Shown here: in pieces, positions 8,227-17,300 of the stretch
Numbering within the stretch: the first letter of the stretch is position 1
Layout of the letters: each line of letters starts with the position of its first letter
NCBI GenBank assembly: GCA_017051695.1
Contig: JAFIDK010000001.1
Coordinates: 558,001-622,000, forward strand
DNA length: 64,000 bases
Direction: 5' to 3'
DNA from: Algoriphagus aestuarii
GTDB lineage: Bacteria > Bacteroidota > Bacteroidia > Cytophagales > Cyclobacteriaceae
Made by a program: the position numbers and the translations under genes
The notes under the pieces: model-generated
What the model was told of the DNA's origin: nothing
Seen by the model: only the letters and a program-made list of their open reading frames with translations
Database searches by the model: none

Positions 8227-8561
8227 TGTAATTTTGAACCATTTGGAACTGGGGTTTCAACTCCTGCCAGAATAATTCCTCCGTCCTTATGTGTAAATCC
8301 AGTCACCAATACCTCCGACATAAAATCTGCAATCTGTCTCGGTTTAAAGTTACAAACGCATATCACTTGCCTACCCACCAAATTCTCCAGGGTATAATAA
8401 TCTGTGATTTGGGCAGAGGATTTTTTGACTCCAATTTCATCTCCCAGGTCAATCCAAATTTTATAGGCGGGTTTTCTGGCTTTCTCAAAAATTTCTGAAC
8501 GTATAATTGTCCCAACTCTTAATTCAATTTTGTAAAAATCTTCGTAGTCAATCGTTTGCAT
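8223..8561 (-). CDS. csaA: tRNA-binding domain protein, CsaA-like
   Basis: A 112-residue OB-fold protein of the CsaA/Trbp111 family that binds tRNA as a dimer and in Bacillus has chaperone-like activity. The pattern IELRVGTIIRSEIFEKARKPAYK, then D(L/F)G..IG.KKSSAQITDYY, GRQV.CVCNFKPRQIA and a closing GFTHKDGGIILA is diagnostic. I chose the ATG giving MQTIDYEDF over an in-frame TTG two codons upstream. Transcription would converge with the Rieske gene, with a four-base overlap of the coding ends. Confidence 0.93.
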   Translation of the reverse strand: MQTIDYEDFYKIELRVGTIIRSEIFEKARKPAYKIWIDLGDEIGVKKSSAQITDYYTLENLVGRQVICVCNFKPRQIADFMSEVLVTGFTHKDGGIILAGVETPVPNGSKLH

Positions 8562-8635
8562 AGACAATTTTTTTTATAATTTTAGGAACCTTTTGCAATT
8601 TCTGTAGTTAACTGTAATAGAATACAATTTTACGA

Positions 8636-8992
8636 ATGTATATGAAATCCACATTTCCTTTTAAGAAAATCGGCTTTTCGGTGCTTGCCTTGGTGGGTAT
8701 GTGCCTTTTTGCAGGTGAATCTTTGGCTCAAACGGAGCAGGAAAAAGTGGATTTAGAGAATGTGAAACCTTTGGATAAGCCAATTTCAGATGAAATAAAT
8801 CAAAATTTAGATTCTGGTTTACCTAAAGTTTTGAACACAAAGGCATTGCCTGCTCAATCCAATAAGGTTGCCGTTAAAAGAGATCTTCCGGCTGGAGGAA
8901 TCGATAAAGATGCCAAGAAAGATGAAACTGCACCTTCCACACTTTCTTTTAACATCTTCCTTTATATCGTGGATAAATTTAAAGCTGATTGA
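8636..8992 (+). CDS. Small secreted protein of unknown function
   Basis: A 118-residue protein with a signal peptide ending near GESLAQ (about residue 32). The mature part is charged, low in aromatic residues and without cysteines, and looks mostly disordered until a short hydrophobic C-terminal stretch STLSFNIFLYIVDKFKAD. The first two ATGs are only two codons apart, so the start is uncertain by two residues. I recognise no domain. It is a single-gene unit followed by a strong terminator. Confidence 0.7.
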   Translation: MYMKSTFPFKKIGFSVLALVGMCLFAGESLAQTEQEKVDLENVKPLDKPISDEINQNLDSGLPKVLNTKALPAQSNKVAVKRDLPAGGIDKDAKKDETAPSTLSFNIFLYIVDKFKAD

Positions 8993-9015
8993 TAATTCTT
9001 GCTTAAAAATATAAA

Positions 9016-9041
9016 AGAGGTTTTTCAACCTCTTTTTTTTT
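9016..9041. terminator. Bidirectional intrinsic terminator
   Basis: Stem AGAGGTT/AACCTCT with a four-base loop is followed by eight T. It separates the small secreted protein gene from the converging hisA-like gene. Confidence 0.85.
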
Positions 9042-9774
9042 ATCCTTTTGATAAGAATTCCTCCAGATCTTTTAGCCCTAGCATCCCTTCATAAAAAGCC
9101 CTGCCAAAAACTGCAGCCCCAAGCCCTAGATCTTTTAATCTTTTGAAGTCATCGATATTTCTAACTCCCCCACTTGCTGCGATATTTAAATTTGGAAACT
9201 TCTCGACCAGTTCTGAATATAGACCAAAATTTGGCCCTTGCATTACCCCATCTCTGGTGACATCAGAGCATTTCAGGTATTTTAATCCTCTCTCATAGAA
9301 GAAATCGATATGATCGAATAGATCTATCTCTGTTTTTTTCAACCACCCTTTAATTTTTATTTTATGGTCTTCCGGATTGGTATCCGCAGCTAGATTGATT
9401 TTTTCTCTGCCATATGATAAAATAAACTGACTGAACCGCTCCGGATGATTGGCTGCAGCAGAAGCTATAGTGACCGTTTTAGCTCCAAATTCAAAACACT
9501 TGATCACATCACCATCAGTAGAAATCCCTCCGGTAAAATCAACTTTAAGATCTGTATATCCTGCAATTGCCTCCAGAATATGATAATTCTTTGGCTCTCC
9601 TCTTCTAGCACCATCCAAATCCACCAAATGCAAGCGCTTAATCCCAATAGATTCAAATGCCTGGGCTATCTCAAGAGGATTATTGGAAATTGCTTCTTCC
9701 GTAGCAAAATCACCTCTCTTGAGCCTTACGCATTTGCCATTGATTAACCAAATAGATGGAATTATTTCAAACAT
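9040..9774 (-). CDS. HisA-like TIM-barrel protein with the catalytic Asp replaced by Trp
   Basis: A 244-residue (beta/alpha)8 barrel of the HisA/HisF family. HisA performs the Amadori rearrangement of ProFAR in histidine synthesis. Family features are GKCVRLKRGD near residue 13, HLVDLDGARRGEP near 49, the phosphate loop DFTGGI near 79, the Asp131 region AADTNPED, CSDVTRDGVMQGPN near 168 and AASGGV followed by GAAVFGRAFYEG. However, the strand-1 motif IPA-I-D, whose Asp is the general base, reads IPSIWL: the residue is Trp9, confirmed in the codons (ATT TGG TTA). The gene is alone, with no other his genes. It may be an inactive or repurposed paralogue. Family assignment is firm; activity is doubtful. 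Confidence 0.85.
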   Translation of the reverse strand: MFEIIPSIWLINGKCVRLKRGDFATEEAISNNPLEIAQAFESIGIKRLHLVDLDGARRGEPKNYHILEAIAGYTDLKVDFTGGISTDGDVIKCFEFGAKTVTIASAAANHPERFSQFILSYGREKINLAADTNPEDHKIKIKGWLKKTEIDLFDHIDFFYERGLKYLKCSDVTRDGVMQGPNFGLYSELVEKFPNLNIAASGGVRNIDDFKRLKDLGLGAAVFGRAFYEGMLGLKDLEEFLSKG

Positions 9775-9881
9775 GGATTAAAATTAAAGGGTATTTTGGA
9801 AAAAGATCTGATAAGTTTTCCTTAAAGATAATACAGATGTGCTAATCCTTGCTTCGAAAATTTGAAAACTATTTAAAATTC

Positions 9882-10031
9882 ATGTATATCCGCTTTTCTG
9901 CCAGTAAATAGACTTAAACATTATAGGATTTGGTCAACACTAGCATGGAGGCCACTTCGGTCATCCGTCATCTGTCTTCTAGCCAGTAAAACAAGGAGAA
10001 TATGGTTACTGGCATCATTGCGGATAATCAT
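9882..10031 (-). mobile_element. MITE-like repeat element, copy A (150 bp)
   Basis: On the minus strand it runs from ATGATTATCCGC to GCGGATATACAT. The two ends form an imperfect 27-bp terminal inverted repeat: both contain TATCCGC and TGCCAGTAA at matching positions. It has the same length as copy B at 34359 and keeps the core GATGACGGATGACCGAAG. No reading frame of note lies inside. The flanks are AT-rich but show no exact target duplication. It fills most of the gap between the hisA-like gene and the BNR lipoprotein gene; nothing else is evident there. Confidence 0.8.
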
Positions 10032-10075
10032 ATTAAATTTTATATCCAGGAAGCCTCGAAAAACATAAACTGACT

Positions 10076-11107
10076 TTACTCAACTTTTAATCTAGCGACT
10101 CTTCCATTCGAACCAGAAGCCCAAATCGTGGCTTCTGCATGACCCAATTTAACAGCATGAAATCCTTCTTGGGAAAAATTCCTCCAAACCTGACCTCCAT
10201 CATCGGAAAAATCAGAACCTGTCGGACCTACCGCCACTAACCAATGAAATCTAGGAAAATACACTACTCCTGAGCGATAGCCTTTAGGCGATGATACGGG
10301 AGCCGCCCAAAATTCCTTAAGAGTGGAAAATGAGGCTGCAACAGAAATAGTGTCATCCATATTCACATAATCCCCACCAACAAGATAAACTTCCTCATTC
10401 CCCAGCTTTGTCAAAGAAAAAACACCTTTGGATGGATCGCCTTGGACGATGGGAGAATTCCACTTTTTCCAGTTTTCACCATAATCCGGAGAATAATGCA
10501 AATTGGCCTCAGTTCCTCCACTTCCAATCCAAATATTCGATCCTTCAGAAATTAAGGAGGTGGCACTTGCGGCAAATCCAGCTTCACCTTCTTTAGCCTC
10601 TGGCAAATTTAAAACAGGATACCAGGATTCTCCTTGGTTGACGGTTTGCAAAATCATCCACTTTCCATCAATTGGATCTCCGACCACATATCCTCTATCT
10701 GGATCTGCAAAAGATACCCCATCTAAAAATGCCTCTTCTACTTCCTGGTGTTTGAGTGTCCAGCTCTGACCACCATCTTTGGTTTTATAAATCACGGCAG
10801 GCTGCCCCGCAGAAATGGCTACCGCATTCATCGCATCAAATGCATGAATGGACCTGAAATCAACGGTATCTAATCCTCCAATGATTCCGTGGTCCCAACT
10901 TTTTCCTCCATCCATAGTTCTCAGCCAGGTTCCACCACTTCCAGATGCCCAGGCTATTTCACTCGTAACCGGAGAAAGCCCCCTTAAGGAGGCTTTCACG
11001 GGTGTTTCAAAAATTTCCCAGCCCAATGGGCTTTCTGGTATTTTTATTTCGTTTGTCTGGCAGGAAAATAAAATTCCTATGACCAAAACACCTACTAATT
11101 TTCGCAT
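10076..11107 (-). CDS. BNR/YCF48-like beta-propeller lipoprotein
   Basis: A 343-residue protein with a short lipoprotein signal (lipobox ending LFSC, Cys16) and several Asp-box repeats of the S-x-D-x-G-x-x-W type, for example MDGGKSW, KDGGQSW, VNQGESW, PDYGENW and DDGGQVW. This gives a five- to seven-bladed propeller of the oxidoreductase/photosystem-II-assembly-factor-like family common in Bacteroidota. No sialidase catalytic residues can be assigned. It is the last gene of the minus-strand SusCD-led cluster, eight bases after the TIM-barrel isomerase gene, so it is probably cotranscribed and may act as a surface or periplasmic scaffold. Confidence 0.85.
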   Translation of the reverse strand: MRKLVGVLVIGILFSCQTNEIKIPESPLGWEIFETPVKASLRGLSPVTSEIAWASGSGGTWLRTMDGGKSWDHGIIGGLDTVDFRSIHAFDAMNAVAISAGQPAVIYKTKDGGQSWTLKHQEVEEAFLDGVSFADPDRGYVVGDPIDGKWMILQTVNQGESWYPVLNLPEAKEGEAGFAASATSLISEGSNIWIGSGGTEANLHYSPDYGENWKKWNSPIVQGDPSKGVFSLTKLGNEEVYLVGGDYVNMDDTISVAASFSTLKEFWAAPVSSPKGYRSGVVYFPRFHWLVAVGPTGSDFSDDGGQVWRNFSQEGFHAVKLGHAEATIWASGSNGRVARLKVE

Positions 11108-11115
11108 AGGCGAAA

Positions 11116-12033
11116 TTAAGAGATATCTACTTTTCTATAAGCTTCTATCAAAGCTTTTTCACCTTCCACTCCTGGATTTGCGTTTCCATGCTCCATTCCA
11201 CAGATCCCTTTAAATCCTTTTTCATGAATGAACTTGAAAACATTTTGATAATTGATTTCACCTGTACCAGGTTCTTTTCTTCCAGGATTATCACCGATTT
11301 GGATATAGGCGATCTCATCCCAGGTTTTCTGCATGGTCGCGATCAGATTTCCTTCGTTTCGCTGCATATGGTAGATGTCATAAAGAATCTTACATGCCGG
11401 ACTGTCAACAGCTTTACAAATCATATAAGATTGATCAGCATGCCTTAAAAACAGATCTGGATTATCGCTAAGCGGCTCCATCACCATGACCAAACCGTGT
11501 GGCTCGAAAATCTCCGCAGCCCGTTTATATGCCTCAATAACATTTCCTGTCTGCACTCCAATCGGTAAATTTCTTTCGAAATATCCTGGCACCACTGTCA
11601 TCCAAGTAGCATTGACCCGTTTGGCCACCTCCACAGATTTTTTACATGTATCTAGAAAATGATCCATAAACTCTTGCTTTCCGGATGTCAGAGATACTTT
11701 CCAGTTATCTCCCCCGTCCACCACAAACACACCCATTCTCATCCCAAGGGATTCCATGGTTTTTGCAATAAGTGTCTGTTCTTCGACTGGTCTTCCCAGC
11801 ATACCATTATCTTCCAAAGAACGAAATCCTTGGTCAGCCATAAATTTAAGCTGATCAACGACCCCATCAGGAGCTGAATTTCTGAACATTCCGAAATGTG
11901 GAGCAAAATCCATTTTGAAAGTAGGTTCAGCTATATTTTCTTTCCCAGCAAAAGAAGGAATGACTGCACCTGTTGCTAAAGTCAAAGCGGAACCACTAAT
12001 TCCCAGGTTTCTTAAAAATTTTCTTCTTTCCAT
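11116..12033 (-). CDS. Tat-exported sugar isomerase/epimerase-like TIM barrel (Hyi family)
   Basis: A 305-residue protein with a twin-arginine-type signal (MERRKFLRNLGISGSALTLATG) and an AP-endonuclease-2/xylose-isomerase-like barrel. It resembles hydroxypyruvate isomerase: MVMEPLSDNP supplies the metal-binding Glu, KILYDIYHMQRNEGN the next ligand region, IQIGDNPGRKEPGTGEINY the substrate/metal loop, and CGMEHG the final Glu. The substrate is not known. The gene sits three bases after the Gfo/Idh/MocA gene, which also carries a Tat signal; both products are predicted to be folded before export, consistent with cofactor or metal loading in the cytosol. Confidence 0.88.
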   Translation of the reverse strand: MERRKFLRNLGISGSALTLATGAVIPSFAGKENIAEPTFKMDFAPHFGMFRNSAPDGVVDQLKFMADQGFRSLEDNGMLGRPVEEQTLIAKTMESLGMRMGVFVVDGGDNWKVSLTSGKQEFMDHFLDTCKKSVEVAKRVNATWMTVVPGYFERNLPIGVQTGNVIEAYKRAAEIFEPHGLVMVMEPLSDNPDLFLRHADQSYMICKAVDSPACKILYDIYHMQRNEGNLIATMQKTWDEIAYIQIGDNPGRKEPGTGEINYQNVFKFIHEKGFKGICGMEHGNANPGVEGEKALIEAYRKVDIS

Positions 12034-12036
12034 GGA

Positions 12037-13350
12037 TTAAACAGTTTTTGTTTTACCAGGAACTGCATGAGGATAGAATCCATCTGCATTTGGAACCAAT
12101 TTAGGAGTTGCATCCCAAGCCAACGTATCAGGGAATAAATTGACATCTGAATTGATCGCTTCATCCATGGTAATCACTTTTCCGGAATAAGTCGCATATC
12201 TACCCAAGATCGAAGTCATTGTACTTCGTGCTCCATTTTCTGCGTCGGCAAATTTATATTCACCATTTACAATCGCTGCCCAAAGCTCGTTGTGCTCCTG
12301 CTGATAAGGGTTGATGTTATTTTCGCGATCATGTTCGTAAAGTTTTTTACCGGTATAATCAGTCAAAACTCCATGGTTTCCTGCACTTAGGTAAGCGGTA
12401 CCTTTAGTTCCTTGGAATGTTTCATCCACTCTATTAGCAGCACCAGGGAAATGTCGGCATTCGCTGTGTATGACAGTTCCGTCTTCGTAAGTAAACTGTA
12501 CAGTATGGTGGTCGAAAATCTCCCCGAACTCCTTGCCTGTTCGTACCATTCTTCCTCCGGTTCCCTCAGCTTTCACAGGATATCCTTTTTTCACCCAGTT
12601 GGCGACATCTATGTTATGAACATGCTGCTCAGTAATATGATCTCCGCAAAGCCAGTTAAAATAATACCAGTTTCTCATTTGGTATTCCATTTCTGTTTGC
12701 TCTGGCTTACGTGGTCTAACCCAAACACCACCGTCATTCCAATATACTTGTCCACCGATAATATCACCGATTTCTCCTGAGTGGATTTTGGCGATGGTCT
12801 TTCTGTAATTATCCTGGTAATGTCTCTGTAGACCTACCACCACATTCAGTTTTTTTGCCTTTGCATCTTCTGCAGCTTTTAAAACTTTACGAATCCCCAC
12901 CGCATCAGTCGCTACAGGCTTTTCCATAAAAATCTGCTTGCCTTGCTTCACTGCTTCTGTAAAATGATCAGGTCTGAATCCAGGAGGTGTTGCCAGAATG
13001 ACTACATCTGCTTCGGCTATCGCATGCTTGTAGGCATCAAAACCTACAAATTTCCGATCTTCAGGTACGTCTACTTTATCAGCTCCATATTTATCCAAAA
13101 TCGGCTTTAGGCTACCATCCAATCTATCTCTAAAAGCATCTGCCATAGCGACTAGTTTAATAGGATGACCAGTTTCCATAGCCTGGAAAACCGCACCTGT
13201 ACCACGACCTCCACAGCCGATCAAAGCAAGTTTTAAATGAGTTTCCGCTGGCGCTGCATAAGCACCGGGTAGAACGAAAGAATTGGCTGCAATTACTCCA
13301 CCAGTAGCAAGAGCCGAAGTTTTGATAAAGTCTCTTCTTGTGTTTTTCAT
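12037..13350 (-). CDS. Tat-exported Gfo/Idh/MocA family oxidoreductase
   Basis: A 437-residue NAD(P)-dependent sugar or polyol dehydrogenase-type protein. It begins MKNTRRDFIKTSALATGG, a Tat signal with RRDFIK; I placed the start there because the upstream in-frame codons overlap the preceding gene. The Rossmann motif ALIGCGGRGTG is near residue 44, the conserved EKP (FMEKPVATD) near 148, and the C-terminal domain holds GDHITEQHVHNIDVANW with the usual catalytic histidine. Periplasmic family members such as glucose-fructose oxidoreductase keep a tightly bound cofactor. In this cluster it may oxidise an imported sugar to a keto form. Confidence 0.9.
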   Translation of the reverse strand: MKNTRRDFIKTSALATGGVIAANSFVLPGAYAAPAETHLKLALIGCGGRGTGAVFQAMETGHPIKLVAMADAFRDRLDGSLKPILDKYGADKVDVPEDRKFVGFDAYKHAIAEADVVILATPPGFRPDHFTEAVKQGKQIFMEKPVATDAVGIRKVLKAAEDAKAKKLNVVVGLQRHYQDNYRKTIAKIHSGEIGDIIGGQVYWNDGGVWVRPRKPEQTEMEYQMRNWYYFNWLCGDHITEQHVHNIDVANWVKKGYPVKAEGTGGRMVRTGKEFGEIFDHHTVQFTYEDGTVIHSECRHFPGAANRVDETFQGTKGTAYLSAGNHGVLTDYTGKKLYEHDRENNINPYQQEHNELWAAIVNGEYKFADAENGARSTMTSILGRYATYSGKVITMDEAINSDVNLFPDTLAWDATPKLVPNADGFYPHAVPGKTKTV

Positions 13351-13369
13351 AAAATTGTCATTTCGGGGT

Positions 13370-14329
13370 TTAATAGTCCGCAATAGGTGCTGCGGTATAG
13401 TAAGCATTAATTTCTTCTGGGCTTGGAGGATTCAGAGGTCTTACCAATCTCAATCCTATAAATGGAGCTTCAGGAAACCACCATTGGCTTTTCGGGATCT
13501 GAGGATCCAATTGTTTCCATTTTGGATCATTCACAAATCTTTTTGCCGAGCTGATCTCCTCTGCAGGAGTCTTGAAACTTCCACCTCGCACTATCCTTGG
13601 ATACAATTCCGTAGAAGGGTTTATAGGATTCTCTTTCGGAGTTTTTTTATAAAATTCCGGATCATATTGATCAGAAGTCCACTCTAACACATTTCCATAA
13701 ATATCATACAATCCCCAAGGATTAGGTTTCTTTTTACCAACCATCTGGGTCATTCCATCGCTGTTTTCGGAAGTCCAGGCGTATTCTTCTAAGGTTTCGG
13801 AATTATCTCCAAAGAAGTATTTCGAATCGGATCCGGCGCGGGCAGCATATTCCCATTCAGCCTCTGTAGGTAGTCTATAAAAGATACCTGTCTTTAAATA
13901 TAACCAATAACAATATTGAATGGCACCATATTGCGTCATTCCTATGGCTGGTTTATGCTCTTTTCCCATTCCAAAAGTCATATCCAAATAGGGCAAACTA
14001 GGTCGGGTCAATCCATCTACAATTTCCCCAATTGGCTCTTCAGAAATAGCCAATTCGTAATTTTTATCAAGGAACAACTCAAATGCATCCCAAGTGACTT
14101 CATGTGTCCCCATCCAAAAGGGATCAATTTTCACCTCATGCACCGGCTTTTCATCTGCATTTGAACTGGAGGCGGAACCCATGTTGAAAGTACCTCCCTC
14201 GATAGGTGTCATATCAAATGTAACTGGAGTACCGGGGATCTTTTGGGTATAAGATTCAAAAATCGGTTTTTCAAGACTATAAAATGCCAAAACTCCGACA
14301 AGAACTATTGGCAAGGCTATTTTTTTCAT
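13370..14329 (-). CDS. SUMF1/formylglycine-generating-enzyme-fold protein without catalytic cysteines
   Basis: A 319-residue exported protein with an N-terminal hydrophobic signal. The FGE-sulfatase domain is clear: TPIEGGTFNMGS near residue 42, DPFWMGTHEVTWDAFELFL, RLPTEAEWEYAARAGS near 155, NPWGLYDIYGNVLEWTSD near 205, RIVRGGSF near 245 and a closing FIGLRLVRPL. True formylglycine-generating enzymes need a cysteine pair shortly after the RGGSF region; here that stretch reads KTPAEEISSAKRF and the only visible Cys is near 137. It is therefore probably a binding or structural member. It lies between the ASPIC lipoprotein and the Gfo/Idh/MocA gene. Confidence 0.87.
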   Translation of the reverse strand: MKKIALPIVLVGVLAFYSLEKPIFESYTQKIPGTPVTFDMTPIEGGTFNMGSASSSNADEKPVHEVKIDPFWMGTHEVTWDAFELFLDKNYELAISEEPIGEIVDGLTRPSLPYLDMTFGMGKEHKPAIGMTQYGAIQYCYWLYLKTGIFYRLPTEAEWEYAARAGSDSKYFFGDNSETLEEYAWTSENSDGMTQMVGKKKPNPWGLYDIYGNVLEWTSDQYDPEFYKKTPKENPINPSTELYPRIVRGGSFKTPAEEISSAKRFVNDPKWKQLDPQIPKSQWWFPEAPFIGLRLVRPLNPPSPEEINAYYTAAPIADY

Positions 14330-14386
14330 GGTAATCGTAAGCGAAACTTTAAAGAAGTAAATTAGGTATTAAAACTATATGATTTT

Positions 14387-17300
14387 TTATTCTTTTGACG
14401 AATGGAAAACAAAGGATTTTAATCCCTGTCCTTTGACCAAAAACAGTAGATTATTATTGATTTGCTCAATTTTCCTTACATCTCCTTTGACAGAGAGTCC
14501 AGCCAAATTTTTAGGCAAATACGTAAATCCACCTAGGGAATCACCTAGGAAAACCATTGCATGGTTTGCGTCATATTTGCCATATCTCAATTTTGTCTGA
14601 TTCATATTCCCAGCAAGGATCAGATCTTTGAACCCATCGGAATTAATATCCAAAAAAGCACTTGCGAATACCGGGGAAAACTGAACCTGAATAGGTAATT
14701 GCTCTTCTTCAAATTTACCAGCGGAATTCATGACAAACAGAGTGGATTCTAGTCTATTAATATAGATTTTTTGGGCTCCTTCTCTCTCCTCTGCAGTAAA
14801 AATCTCATCTGTTTTTACCTTGGCGAAAGATTTAAAATCCAAATACCGCTTCTTTAGAAAATTAACCTGTCCTAAAAGTTCATCCCTGCTGATGCTCGGA
14901 TATCTATCTGATCCTATGAAGGAACTCAAAATCGCATCGATTGACCCGTTTCCATCAAAATCTTTGTACAACAATTCAGCAGGTTTTTCATCACTTACTT
15001 GGAGTTGGGAATTCGTTCCCAAATTTCCGACAAACAAGTCCGGTTTTCCATCTCCGGTGAAATCATCTATCGAAATATGGTTCCAAAATCCTATTTCCTC
15101 TTGTGTGAAATAATCGGTGGATACATCCTGGAATTTGTCGGCTTTTAATTCAAAAACTTTGATTGGCATTGCTTCTCCAACCAAAATCAATTCATCTTTT
15201 CCGTCTTGGTTTAAATCTGCTGTTTTGGCATCTGTCAACATCCCCAATTTTTTGAAATCAGAACCAATTTGATCAGTCTGATCCTTAAATTTCCCTTTTC
15301 CGTCATTCATCCAAACCCTGGCTCCTGGAGATAATGGATATTGGCCTGGAACCACTCTTCCTCCAATAATCAAATCATCAAATCCATCTCCATTCACATC
15401 CATGGATAAGGCAGTGCCTGTTGAGAATTTTTCTTTGGGCAAAGCATCCCTGTCCAAAGTAAATTTTCCCTTCCCATCATTTAAGTACAAATGATCCGAA
15501 AATCTTGGATCACCTTCTACAAATTCATAAACCCCTCCACTTCCGACATAAATGTCCGGATATCCATCTCCATTGGCATCCAATGATATCGCAACTGCAT
15601 CTTCCGACTGGTTTGCAGAAGAAAAAGCAGATGAATCCGAAAGAATAAAATCTCCCAAAGAATTTTGGAAATACACTCTTCCACTGATCCCAGGTCCTGC
15701 CCCAACAAACAAGTCGCTTCGGCCATCTCCATTAAAATCTTCCGAAACCAATGCTTTCCCATTTCCTGAAATGGAATTTGTCAAGAGTGGCTGGCGCTTA
15801 AAATCATTGATTTTTCTTTCTCCTTTAATTGAAATTTCCTGCTTTTCTGTAAACAGGACTTGACTCGGATTAGTAGAAAATAGGCTACTTTCTTCAGCTT
15901 CAGATTCTAAAATTATTATTTCTTGGTTAGAGGGAACATCCATCATTTTCGACTGTTTTCCACTTGGCCAATTAACAATCACAGAGTCAATTTCTGTCAC
16001 CTGACCCAATCCAAAATGAAGGATAGGGGAGATAGAAGATTGAAAACCCCTATGGATATTCTGTTCTAAAAGTTGAGTTCCTTCTTTTGAAAACAATCGG
16101 ACTGAAGCGCCAAGGGCCAATGTATTTTGACCTGATCCTATCAGTTTGACTTTAAGATAATTCCCCTTTCCTTGCTCAACAGCTTGGTTTTGATATAAAA
16201 AAGCATTGGAATTGATATTGTTTACGACCAAATCCAAATCCCCATCGTTATCCAAGTCTGAATAGGCTACTCCATTACTGTTTGCCGGCTGGTTAAGTCC
16301 CCAGGAATCTGTTACATTCTTAAAGGTTAGGTTGTTGTTATTTTGATAGATGTAATTGGTCAAATTAGAAGAAGGCATATTCTTGACCATATTCAGCAGA
16401 TCTTCCCTTTTCAGTTTTCCTCCGGAAGTCTGTACATAATTATCCATGTATTTGAGGAAGTCCATATTATTATAGTCGCGCAAATACCCATTGCTGACGA
16501 AGAGATCTTTCCAGCCGTCATTATCGAAATCCGCAAATAAACTGGCCCAGCTCCAATCTGTGTTGGAGATACCAGCCACCTGACCAATTTCATAAAAAGT
16601 CCCGTCTCCATTGTTGAGATGGAGCATGTTGCGCATGTATTGATGGTGAAAACCCTTCCTTACATTCAAGTCAAAGACCTCGTAATTATCCGGAGCCAAA
16701 AGCAATTTCTGTCTTTCGTTGCCTTCGGGCATCATATCCAAAGTCATGATATCCACTAATCCATCATTGTTGATATCTGCGATATCATTTCCCATAGAGA
16801 AATTAGAAACATGATCCATCATCTCCAGAATCTGATCTTTGAATGTCCCGTCTTTTTGGTTGATGTACAGATAGTCTGGAATGGTGTAATCATTCCCTAT
16901 GTAGATATCCGGCCAGCCATCCCTGTTGATATCCGAAATAGCCAAACCAAGGCCATAAGACAAACTAGAACTGGAAATACCTGCCTGTAGGGTGATTTCG
17001 ATAAATTTCCCATCCTTGTTTTCGAAAAGCTGAGGACCTGCCTCGTGTTTTTCCTTTAATGCTGACTGAGTCACAGCCACATCTAAAATCTGCGTAGACT
17101 TCGTATTGTGATTCAATAAAAACAGATCCAAATCCCCATCTTTATCAAAGTCAAAAAAGCTTGCAGAGGTACTAGGCGCACCGGAGGCAATTCCGTACTC
17201 TTCTGCCATTTCTTTAAAAATTGGGACACCTTGTTCATTGTTACCCTGGTTGATAAAAAGTTCATTTTTTCTTTTTTCAGGAATTAAATTTCCCGAGTAA

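Noticed and set aside
9775-10075. Possible tRNA or small RNA gene in the gap after hisA
   Set aside because: The inverted repeats there belong to repeat element copy A; no cloverleaf could be formed.
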